34,335 nt of DNA from the NCBI GenBank assembly GCA_013115125.1, contig JABANN010000376.1:1-34335 (forward strand), in the 5' to 3' direction. Numbering within the stretch: position 1 is the stretch's first letter; every line of letters begins with the position of its first letter. The DNA is from Perkinsus olseni (lineage: Eukaryota; Perkinsozoa; Perkinsida). The notes under the pieces were generated by a model. That model saw nothing but the letters and a program-made list of their open reading frames with translations, did no database searches and was not told the origin of the DNA. Made by a program: the position numbers and the translations under genes. This document shows positions 19,824 through 29,245 of the stretch, one piece after another.

Positions 19824-22713
19824 TTAGTTGAACTTGTCTTTGTCGATAATGCCCAGCAGTGACGCACCGTTCACATGTGCTGGCATAAAACTGCCGCTGA
19901 GTGAACTGTTGCTTGCTTGTGTTGGTGGTGGCTCCGACAAACCATCTACGTCTATCACAGCAACTTGCTCCAAACCTAGCATTGTAAATATGAAATGCAA
20001 ACGGGCAGCTGGTGTGTTGGGTCCCACAACGAGTGGGGACCAATCAATCAGGTCAGCGAGAGCTGTCCAGTCCACCAAAGTATATTCAGGATCCTCGCCC
20101 ATCTCGTACGACTCAGACGTCACCATTTCAAGATCGAGTGCCTTCGCCGTGCCACGGAGAACAGGGCGGCCGGCTTGGTACTGCACAACTGGAACGTAGG
20201 GATCGACAGGAGAGTGGTGCCTCATCTGGTCCTTGGGCGGTTGAAGGTAATACCGAGCGACTTCTTCAAGTTCTCGCATAGTGGTTCCGCGAAGACACGC
20301 GGCTTTCCGAGGGGTGACAGGATCGAGCATGTCCTTAGCCGAAAGAGCGTACTGGTCATCTCGCAGCAGGGCAGGAGTGTATGGAAGCTCTCGGAAGATG
20401 AGCATGACATCATAGAAACTAGGCATTAGAGCGCCGTTAACCGTGTAGGCAACGAGGACTGCAGTGATGACGGGTACTAGCAGAGATAGGTTATTCGTGA
20501 GTTCGAAGACCACGACCGCAGTTGAGATGGTCCGGGTGAATCCTCCAGAAAGCGCGGCTGCTCCAATAATCGCGTAGGCATTCGCGGGCTTTTCGAAGGA
20601 GAACAGCTCGGTCGAATCGCAAATTGTAAAGGTGACGAGGTAGTAAAACCTACGGGAAGAAATACGCGAGTGGCTAAAGCGACATAGCCCACCTGCCAAG
20701 CAACGCTCCAGCAAGGAAAGTGGGTGCGAAGACCCCGGCTGGCAGCGGAAGACAGATAGCTATGGCTATACCTAAGGTCGATCATCATCGATCACAAGAG
20801 CTCAGCTGATGTGAGGCTTACCCAGTAACTTTATAATGAGAACGAAGAACAGAAAGCGATCCCAATCCAGAGGCCCTTGTGCAGAGAACAGCTCGTTGAT
20901 CGTGAATTTATCACAGTTTCGAAGCCACGGAACGTAATAGTCGCAAGCGGCCACGAGTGCAGCAGACACCGCACAGAATAGTATCTGACCGAGCCCTGTT
21001 CCGATATTCTCACTGGGGGAAACTGTACCTGTCGTTTCCTCGTTGTCTTGAACCTCTTGGTGTACTCCAGCATTTTCGTGAGAATCCACGCAAAGAGACC
21101 ACCGGTAAGACCTGGCAGGGAGGCACGAGTGACCAATGGCAAGCGGCTGCGCAAAGCACTAAAGCCCTCAGCCTGAGAGATTTCCCACCTGCAACAACGC
21201 CTAACAAAGCAAAGTTAATTAGCTCCCACGAAATATCCCAGGCAGGCAAATTGTTGATGGGCTGGAACAGATCAATCGTGTTGGAAGCCTGACAGGAAAT
21301 ATGTAGGGCAGGAAAATGATCTTTCACCGGGCCTACCTGGAAGAGTTTGATTGTTATTGTGCAGCAAAGGACACAAACCATGCTGGTCCACAGATGATGT
21401 ACGACAAAGAAGGAAGCGGTTACTTCAATGGAGAACAAAAGTGCACCGAATGGGCAACCGAACGTTGAGACCACACCACAGCAGACAGCGGCGCTGAGGA
21501 CCTGGCAGACGGCTTCGACTCTATGCATAGCTTCACAAGACTTTACCTGCATCCAGCGCGTTCGTGATTGGCGACAGGAGCGGAAAAGAGGAAGACTGGT
21601 GAGCATGTATGCTAGACAGCTGGCTATGTGTACGTAAGGGCCCTCTTTGCCAACCCATAGCCCACCTAACAAGACCACGCACAATAGGGCAGCCACCATC
21701 AAGTTGGTTGGCTGGTGGCACCAACCTTCTCCAACTGCGACTCACCCGCTTGAACTAAGGTGAGTCCAACACACTTGGCAACGAACGTCTTCGGTCCCAG
21801 TGTTCCGGGAAGGGAAGCACCCCCAAGAATCGTCTTCACTTGAGGGATTCCGGAGCCAATCGCCTGAGCAGATAAGTGACGCCAACACACGTTGGGACTC
21901 AGTGAGTCAAACTCACTTCAGTCGAGAGCAGCTGGCAGACCGAGTAAGCCAGGACTACCATGACGACACTATAGAATATGTAGGACAGGGGGTAATCAAG
22001 TGTATCGAAGTCTTTGCATGCACCATCCCTCGAAGAATCACATGCAACTTTCATACGTGACGCCTTCAACCTGAACAACGACGGCGAGTAAAAACTCGAA
22101 CGGCAAGCAGAAATTGTCCCACCATTCCTGTGTAACATCCATGCCGTAGCTCACCGCTGCATCAAGAACGGCGAGGACTGTTAGCAGGACCCAGAATTTG
22201 GTATGGAGCCGCTTGAGAAAACCTTTGCGGGTGCCCGCAGTGGCCCTAGAGCTGGTCAGGAAGACCTGAGAGAGAAGCTCCCGCCGACTCAGATCGGCTC
22301 ACTGCTCACTCTCGGCTGATCCGGAACATCATCATACGAAGAATAGAAATCCACGATGTTAAAGGCTCGGTGATAGTTTGTCCCCCGGGGCTGAAACAAA
22401 GGTCGCAGGTTCGATCCCGACACGCGGTAGCTAGAATGATCAAGATCACTACTCGCTGAAAACCTACCCACGCCCGGTTGGAATCCCCAGTGCATACATT
22501 TTTCTTTTGCTCAACTAGAGGCAGTTCCATGTCTCTGGATGCGCCGTTCTCCAAAGCGTTCTCATGATGTGACTCGAAAGAGCGCGGAGTCGGCGTCCGT
22601 CCATGCCCCTGTCTCGAGAGCAGAAAGAAAGGCTGCGGCGACTCGTTGGGGCGGCGAGACTCTATGCTTGACAGAGAGGACTGCCGTGCCACGGCACGAG
22701 TTGGTCGATCCAT
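19824..22713 (-). CDS. CLC-family chloride channel with C-terminal CBS domains
   Basis: Eleven exons join in frame to 737 residues: 22713-22468, 22265-22049, 22011-21917, 21863-21746, 21665-21547, 21501-21337, 21288-21189, 21111-21054, 21012-20822, 20771-20693 and 20649-19824. Introns are 202, 37, 53, 80, 45, 48, 77, 41, 50, 43 nt. The second and eighth have weak donors. Signature CLC segments are present: GSGIP (189-193), GKEGP (231-235) with the gating Glu233, AGVFAP (448-453) and the pore Tyr near 542 in MPSFYD. The segment LLFSIEVTASFF puts Val292 where Cl-/H+ exchangers carry the proton glutamate. That is the pattern of true channels such as ClC-1/ClC-2. Two CBS-like regions follow (LSAKDMLD and LADLIDWSPL...AVIDVDG). 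The cytosolic N terminus is rich in Ser, Arg and Pro. Confidence 0.9.
22340..22430 (+). repeat. tRNA-like sequence inside the first intron of the CLC gene
   Basis: Antisense to the gene, ggctcggtgatag (from 22364) resembles a pol III A-box, and ggttcgatccc about 45 bp later is a full B-box match. The acceptor and T stems do not pair properly, so it is not a functional tRNA. It sits in the 202-nt first intron, the longest in this gene, and probably accounts for its length. A tRNA-derived SINE head or a pseudo-tRNA are the likely explanations. Confidence 0.5.
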
Positions 22714-22962
22714 GGGAGGGAAAGATGGAGGCCCACAGAGCCTTGAACCTACTTGCAACTCCACAACGTAAAGTCTCCACCTAGCAACGGCATGACTCAT
22801 GCCGCATGAGCCGAGCTTGGTCCGAGTTTGATACTGATCACCTTTACAACAAGCTTTCCTTCTGTTAGAACGGGCTTCAGGCAACAGCTAAGAACGCAAA
22901 GTCTAGCCTGACTTTTGAAATAGTAATGAGAATAATCACACTGGCTGCTGTGTCCTGCTGCT

Positions 22963-23310
22963 TCACCATTGCAACCGGTACATATAGTCTCCTGTAGCGT
23001 GACCAAAGAACTGGTTATATACACGCATGAGCACCATATTCGACACTTGGGGAGAGAAGATAGACGGCTTCCGGGCAGGACGGTATGGCCGATAAGGAGT
23101 CATCTGAGCGCAGATACTAGCAAGACTAGGCTGGCATTTAGCAGACATCGATGACTCTGCTCTATCCCCGCAACAACTCACTCCAGCTGCTGCCCTCCGT
23201 GTATCGTAAAGCATCTTCTCTTGCGCTCTAGATACCTCTCTACTCGCCGAGGTCACAGCAACACAGGCAGACGCTACTCCGGTAGCCCACGGTACGAACG
23301 CGAACGCCAT
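22963..23310 (-). CDS. Small 89-residue protein of unknown function
   Basis: Two exons, 23310-23182 and 23103-22963, are joined by a 78-nt phase-0 intron (gtgagt...gctcag) whose length is a multiple of three. I prefer the spliced form because the retained stretch is Cys/Ser-rich and unlike the rest. The N terminus (MAFAFVPWATGVASACVAVT) is hydrophobic and could be a signal anchor. The rest is basic and aromatic (YRPYRPARKPSIF, VYNQFFGHATGDYMYRLQW). The look is that of a small membrane-associated subunit, perhaps mitochondrial, but I recognise no family. It lies on the same strand between the chaperone and CLC genes. Confidence 0.55.
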   Translation of the reverse strand: MAFAFVPWATGVASACVAVTSASREVSRAQEKMLYDTRRAAAGVSCCGDRAESSMSAKCQPSLASICAQMTPYRPYRPARKPSIFSPQVSNMVLMRVYNQFFGHATGDYMYRLQW

Positions 23311-23706
23311 ACTTCAACAGTATATTGAACCAAGAAAAAAATTCTGGCAACATTCTGTCGAGGACTCCAATAAATCTATGTGGAGGCGAGACGGTGAGAA
23401 GATCATGATGATGCATTACCATCATACTCCATGTACCAGCCGCTCCCATTGAGATCAACTAAAGCGCGAGACAACACCAGCCAGTGCTCCAAATAGGGGG
23501 CAAGTATGTGAATGTCGCAAAAAATATTCGGTCACTAGCGAATCCGGGGTACCGCCACTGGGCAGAAAGTATCCATTAAAACGAGAAGCGCGGAGTCTCT
23601 TGACAGTTCGTTGAAATTGATACGATGGTAGGCTCGACCAGTCCGTAGGGCAGAAGGTAGATAATTCACGCAGTACAAGGGGACGTGGTTGAGTGGTGAT
23701 TGCCTG
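23311..23706. other. Intergenic gap, nothing recognised
   Basis: This 396-bp gap lies between the small protein gene and the chaperone stop. I see no coding region, repeat or strong hairpin. It should hold the 3' UTR of the chaperone and the 5' region of the small gene. Confidence 0.5.
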
Positions 23707-26700
23707 TTAGAGCTCGGACCAAGGCCGATCCTCTCCGGATGTGTTACCCTGGGAATCTACCAAGCCGTGGCCTACTTTGGGGAGGCTACTGGCATTAGAA
23801 AAGAAAGAAGGGACCCCGAGGCTCTGATTGTGGACGTGAGACGAGCCATCGCCGACCTCGCGCCCGAGCTCCCGTGCCACCTCAGGTGGAGGTACAGTGA
23901 ATGACGGTGGGGTCGGTAATGGCGGACTGACGACATCCGGCCGCTTCGCCGTCTCCTCGTGGGAGCTTGCGTGGCTCGGCTTGGAGGCAAGAGGCTGATC
24001 ATCGAGGTTGTCGATACTGACGCCCATAGCTCGAGCGATTCCCTCTATCAGGCTCCTGACTCGATGGATTTTACCGTGTGTCGCCTGAGCAGCACATCGT
24101 AACGACAGGGCAGGGACTACCATTTGAGCGGTTACTTCCTTCTTGAAGGCTGGTGGCTCCTTCAAGCTCAGCCTTTCCTGCTTAGCTGAGACGTCGTCCC
24201 ACCACCTCTGGAGCTGAGGGAGAGGAAAGTAGCCCCAAGGAGAGCTAGGTCAAGACCAGAATAGCCTCGAGCTTGTCAGTTTAGTCGATACTCACATTGT
24301 CGAGCAAAGTTCTCGCCTTTTCCTTCTTGGCCGGGCCATCGTCCCTCCTCCCTCCGTGAGCCTCTATCCGTGCAACAAGGGTATGTAACTGCCAGTACTG
24401 TAAGCTCAGCTTGACCCCCAGTTAGGGGTGAATCGGAGGCAACATACAACCTACCTGCCGGAGTTGATCAACTGCCCAGCTCTTCGTCTCGCCTCGGTAC
24501 TCGAGCTCTCTACCCTTCTCCAGAAGCGGTGCTAGCGCGTCATCGATCGCTCTAAGGCAACCCGACACAACCTTCGAGCTGCCCGCCAGCAAGTTCTCCG
24601 AAAAACGCTGTCGCTGCGATGGAGCCGGCCACTTGAACGCCATCCCCACTCACTCTGTCTGGCTGATGATCTCCTCCGCGGTCGCGTCACGGCCCTTTTC
24701 GACGATACCCTCAGTTTCGTGCAGCACAGTACGGATATGACCGAGCTCCTCCTCAGCCGCCACGAGAGTATAGATCTCAGAATCTGCAGAAGACAAGCGC
24801 GATGCAACGGAGGGTGAGGGAAAGAGGTATCCTCACCGAGGGCATCTCGAGTGGCGTACATCTTCGACTCGAGACGATCCATCGCCTCTAAAACCGTATT
24901 AGCATCCTGAAATCACAACACAGGTGAGGCTGGCTCAGAGCTCGTTGTATCTACTGCATCAGGGGCCTACCTGATCTCGTCGATCCCACTCGTCCAACCT
25001 CAACTTGGCATCTTCCAGCTCGGCAGCTCTCATGGGCGGGGGAGCCATAGCCCCGAAATCCAGGTGTTTGACCTACAACCCGACGCTTCCCCGTCAACGA
25101 CGGGCGAGCGAGCAAGAACCCGCAGTAGGGTAGAAAGCCATAGTCACCTGGATGAACTCGGTCGTCGCAGCAGACAGGGTTATGATGCCATTCTGGTCCC
25201 CTCTCGCCACCAGTCTCAACGACTTCGCTCCCCCGAGAGAGGCTATCTCGTACCTGACGGTTAAGATAATCATCGATGGAGCGTCGAAAGATTGACAATG
25301 TCGATTTGACATCACGTTCAGGATACACCGGCTTCAGTTTGTTTTCTCTTCCCCACTCAGTTAATATCAGTGTGAGTGTGGGAGGGAGAAGGGGGAATGA
25401 AAATGATTCCGATTGATCTTATTCTGAGATCCCCGTGAACGGAGACGGTCGCAAGCTCCGAGTTGAGACTGCTTCCGGAGCCATGAAGGCGGGCAAGCCT
25501 TGCCCGGCAAGGAACGCTCACCGGAGGGAGTCACACCACTTACCGCTCGATGGCTTGGGACTTCCGATCGGTTGAGCCTCGAAGGTCGCTCTCGAAGACG
25601 GTGAGGATCCCTCTTCCGCCCTGGGGCACCGGCAATTCCAGCTCGTTGTGGAACTGCAGCTTCTGCCCAGCCTCCGCTATCAAAAAACGGTCATCTGAGT
25701 AAAAATGACATCGCCCATAACCGATCACCGGCATAGAAAGTGGAGCCACCGACGTGAACCTGGCGACTACTCACCTGATCCCTCCCACCCAACAGTATAG
25801 GCTCGGTGATGGCTGTCCTTGAGCCAGATCCGGCGGTTGCCCTTGAGGCTTGGATCACGCTCGATGAGGGAATGATTGGACGCACACACTGCTGCTCCCT
25901 TGCTCGGAGCCTCATCCCCATTCAAGTGCCTCCCTAGGGCGATTTTACGCCCAGCTAGTAGCAGTACCTGCCCCTCAACATGGCACACACAGGGAACCTG
26001 ATGATGCTTCGAGCAGGGTACGGAAAGCCGAGCCAAAAGCACGCGCCTTCGCAGTAGTGGGGAGTATTCGAGACCTACCTGCGTCTCGAGATGCTCCTGG
26101 ACGACAGGTATCCTCGACCCTCCACCGACCAGCTCAATTCCCATCACGTCTTCCCATGCTAAACGGCCCGCTAAATCACTGATTCTCTTCGTCAGGTCCG
26201 AGACTGCCTTTTCGAACTCTTCTCGAGTGACCTTCATGGAGAGGTCCTCCCCATTATAGAGCGACTCCACAGTAAACGCCGCCTCGTGGTTCGCGCTGAG
26301 TATCCCTCTCACAGTAGCTGCCTGCAACTCCAGTCGCCTTCGCGCCTTCTCCCTTGCAGCACCCTTGGGTATCTCGCCGTGCTTACTCTCAAAACTCCTC
26401 AGTGCTGCCTCCGCCAATCGACGATCCATCAGCAATGTGCCCGCCGTTTCGTCGGACACACACGTTGCTCCCACCTGGCGGACGTCCGCTATGAGCCTTC
26501 GACTGCTTCTGAGGAGACCTCGCGTCTCTTCCCTGCCGAATCTAACTTTGCACATCTCCGTATGACCAGCGCCAACATCCACTATAACCTCCGTCCTGGT
26601 CCTCTCGGTCGAGGCTAAGAAATCTTGGGATCGTACAACTGCAGCGGCCACGGCTTCCGTAACCAGACCGTCCACCCGTAGCCCAGCCAGCTCTGCGGCG

Positions 26701-27167
26701 TGCAGCAGGGCTCGTCTCTGACGCTGGCCCGCAGACGCTGGTACGGTTAGAACCACTGGCCGGGGGCTTCGAGGGAGCCACACTTTGGCATTCCGGAGAG
26801 ACTGCGCTACCAGCTCCTCTGCCCGTAGCAGAGTCCCATTCACCACAGCTGGAGTGCTTTTGAAGTGCGCTATCTCTGGCCCAGAGAAAACCTTCGAGGG
26901 CTTCCTCGAGGCATCGGAAAGGGCTTGAGACCCGAATGCTCTAACGTCGTGGGCAAAACTGACCGCAGTTGCCGTTGATCGCTCCGAGAGGGAATTCACG
27001 ACCAAGTCGGCGCCGTGCTCTCCCACAGTGGCCATCTTCAGAGAATAGCTCCCGAAGTCGATGCCTGTCGGAAGCTCAGGTTCCTGCTCTAGCGCCAAGG
27101 CAGCTAGCAGTAGGAAAGTGAAAAACAACAGCTTCGCATGACCGGATGGATGCCGAAGGGCGGCCAT
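23707..27167 (-). CDS. Grp170/HYOU1-like HSP70-family chaperone of the ER
   Basis: Ten exons: 27167-26079, 25967-25775, 25694-25544, 25253-25148, 25072-24971, 24906-24837, 24783-24654, 24578-24455, 24397-24296 and 24213-23707. Phases agree throughout and give 857 residues. The seventh intron (24653-24579) is the least certain. Residues 11-26 form a signal peptide core. The ATPase domain has GIDFGS (35-40), VDVGAGHTE and LVGGGSRIP. The substrate half contains ARGDQNGIITLSAA (cf. the Grp170 LDESGVLSL strand), and the helical tail contains DRLESKMYATRDAL and RWWDDVSAKQERLSLKEPPAF, matching Grp170/HSP110 tails. These proteins are co-chaperones and nucleotide exchange factors for BiP. The C terminus, PWSEL, is only a partial ER-retrieval signal. 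The start is the only ATG before the signal sequence. Confidence 0.88.
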
Positions 27168-27180
27168 GAGAAGCAAGAAA

Positions 27181-27185
27181 CTGCT
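27181..27185 (-). promoter_or_regulatory. Acceptor-like site in the 71-bp gap before the chaperone gene
   Basis: On the minus strand, ctgactttcgcagcag precedes the chaperone ATG by about 13-16 nt. The upstream gene's stop is only 71 bp from this ATG, leaving little room for a terminator and promoter. Spliced-leader trans-splicing at this AG would explain how the second gene gets its mRNA 5' end. This is inference from spacing and motif. Confidence 0.4.
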
Positions 27186-27238
27186 GCGAAAGTCAGCGCT
27201 AGCCCGTCAGATGCAACGCAACTGCACGCTGGAGAGGA

Positions 27239-28863
27239 TCACATGACAACACAGCACCTCTTATGAGCAACAGCAGTCTTGGGTGGTGGCGGTGGACGAG
27301 GGACGGCCTCCTTAGCCGCACGCACGTCTTTAGGGGCCTCATGGGGAGTAATGAGCCCTTCCTCCAGCGACACCTTTCTCTTCTTCTCGCGAAGTGGCAC
27401 GGCGCGGGAACGATACTCGAAGGGAACTTCAGCGTCTGAATACTCCACAGGCGGTAGGGCCACCTCCAAGTGGATATCCGACACAGAGCTGCCTCTTACG
27501 CTGGCCCCCATTGCATCACCATCAAAGTGGCTGGGGCACATCGACACGTCGTCATATTCAGCACCTTTGAGATGCCGTTGGCCGCTAGAGGTGTCAGAAT
27601 AAGAATAAGAATGATAGCCGCTCTCTTCGTGGAATAATGAATCATCGGCATCATCCGTCCCTCCTGACTCTCGTCTAACGGCATTATCCGTCCCTCCTGA
27701 CTCTCGTCTAACGGCATTATCCGACTGCCTACTAGGCTCGTCATCATATTCTCCGCGCCCCGATGCTTGGTTCTCCCTCGCGGGATCTGACGACTCCGTC
27801 ACGAAGCTCGTCGCAACGCTGTCGTCGACAGCTCGTTGCTTCCGAGCCATGCCCGGACGATCAGCTCCAGTAGGGCCCTCAGCGGGCAACTGTCGTGCAA
27901 GATGACAGGGAAGTCTGTCACTGCCCTTCCGAGCCAGCTCCCCAGCACTGCTTATGGAATCAGCTAGAGAACTAAGCACGCTCCCCCGCGGAGATCCGTC
28001 CCCGACGGTATCCTCTTCGAGGCCCAACTCGAGTGTTGGACGAACCTTATCAACGGTGTCGTCGTACTCATCTTCGTGATCGCCCGGACTGTACCGGGTA
28101 GCAGCGAGCAGCGATCGAGAGGTGGCGGCTGCCGGCGCTTCCTCGGACAGCCGCGGCGTGTGCCCAGCCAAGAGCCCAGGCAGGCCCCTCTCCTCCCGCT
28201 CCTCTCTCCACATCCTCGCTGCCTAAGATAGAGAGATACCATCAGCTGAGGGAAACAACGGTGACTACGGAACGCTTCGGCTATACAGTAAGACGAAACT
28301 CGAACAAGCCTTACCGTCCTCGCCTTCTCCTCATCGTTCTGTCTATGCATGGCCTCCAACGCAGCCTCCACTTCCAACTCTCTCCTCTCGACAGCAGAGT
28401 TTCGACGCGTCAGGTTCGCCATCAAGTCGTCGATACTCGCATCCATCTCAGCCGTCCGACTTGGCACGGAGACCATCCTCTCTTTCACAGGCTGCACTGG
28501 TAGCGACTCTAAAGAGTACCTCGGGCGGACACTAGTCGCTCGCTGCCTCGCCACATTCTCATCAGCCGAGCACCAATCGTCATCAGTGGACAATCCAAGA
28601 GGCATGTCCGCCGTCAGGGAAGCTCTTTTAGGCCCCTCCCACGGAGCCTTTCCTGGATAATCACCGCTGCCCCTATCATAACCCTCAGCCCCAGGATCCC
28701 TAACGAACCCGAACGGCCTCCTCGGACGACCCTGAGGCCTCTCCTCAGTAGCATCTCCTCGGAGTTCAAGACCCCGCCTGACCCGCAGTACCTCAGCCCA
28801 GCTCATACGAGCCACTGCATCCGGGTCGATAACACTGGGTGTAGTGATACCGAGGCTCGTCAT
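27239..28863 (-). CDS. Low-complexity, probably disordered protein with C-terminal CaaX prenylation box
   Basis: Exons 28863-28315 and 28222-27239 join across a 92-nt phase-0 intron (gtaagg...cttag) to give 510 residues. The protein is rich in Ser, Glu, Asp, Arg and Pro. A charged helical stretch (about 150-200, RRNSAVERRELEVEAALEAM) spans the exon junction and could be a coiled coil. An 11-residue unit, DNAVRRESGGT, is tandemly repeated. A polyproline run (RPPPPPK) precedes the end, KRCCVVM. That is a CaaX box (CVVM, Met at the last position favouring farnesylation) with a second Cys that could be palmitoylated. This implies membrane attachment by lipid. No catalytic domain is recognised. 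It lies 71 bp upstream of the chaperone gene. Confidence 0.75.
27648..27723. repeat. 33-bp tandem repeat within the CaaX protein gene
   Basis: Units 27648-27680 and 27681-27713 differ by one base, and a partial third unit (gcattatccg) follows. Being a multiple of three, it adds an 11-residue block without breaking the frame, and it is a likely site of length variation. Confidence 0.9.
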
Positions 28864-29004
28864 GAGAGGGGCATCGGAGAGAAAAGACCTTGATCAGCCG
28901 TCGGTTACCCCCGACCTCCGTGGCAACGCAAGTGCCCATTCACGATAAAAATGAAACAATAAGAGCAAAAACCCCATTCGGACGAGTCGTCCAGCAACAC
29001 TAAT

Positions 29005-29128
29005 TCAAGCCTTAGCTGAACTTCGCTCTTCCTCTGCAGCCTCCGCAAGGGCTTGCATTATCGCCTCTAAGCCCGCCGGCTCTCCCTCCTCACTCGAGAC
29101 CCTGAATAAGCTGGATGGAGCATCCACT
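29005..29128 (-). other. Orphan coding-like segment, possibly a C-terminal exon
   Basis: Read on the minus strand, this stretch gives an acidic helical peptide (LFRVSSEEGEPAGLEAIMQA, then a Glu/Ala-rich end at AKA and a stop at 29007-29005). An acceptor-like cttccgag or gagtag precedes it. It lies between PEX3 (stop at 29248-29246) and the CaaX gene start (28863). No donor in the last PEX3 exon gives the right phase, so it may be an alternative PEX3 end, a remnant, or chance. Confidence 0.3.
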
Positions 29129-29245
29129 ACTCGGAAGGAAAACAGAGGGGAATACCCCGAGGATAACTAAGGCGAACACAATCAACCTAGCCGCGTATAG
29201 CCCTCCTGAACGCCCGTATCACCACCTCCGTCCAAAGCCCTGACA

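Noticed and set aside
21112-21188. Possible 16- or 22-nt micro-introns in the CLC gene
   Set aside because: Short readings keep a frame, but alignment with the conserved GVVAGL-GGLF region supports one 77-nt intron, in line with the other introns.
23677-23750. tRNA-like sequence with an A-box resemblance (ggttgagtggtgat)
   Set aside because: The downstream B-box match is poor, it overlaps the end of the chaperone coding region, and no cloverleaf forms.
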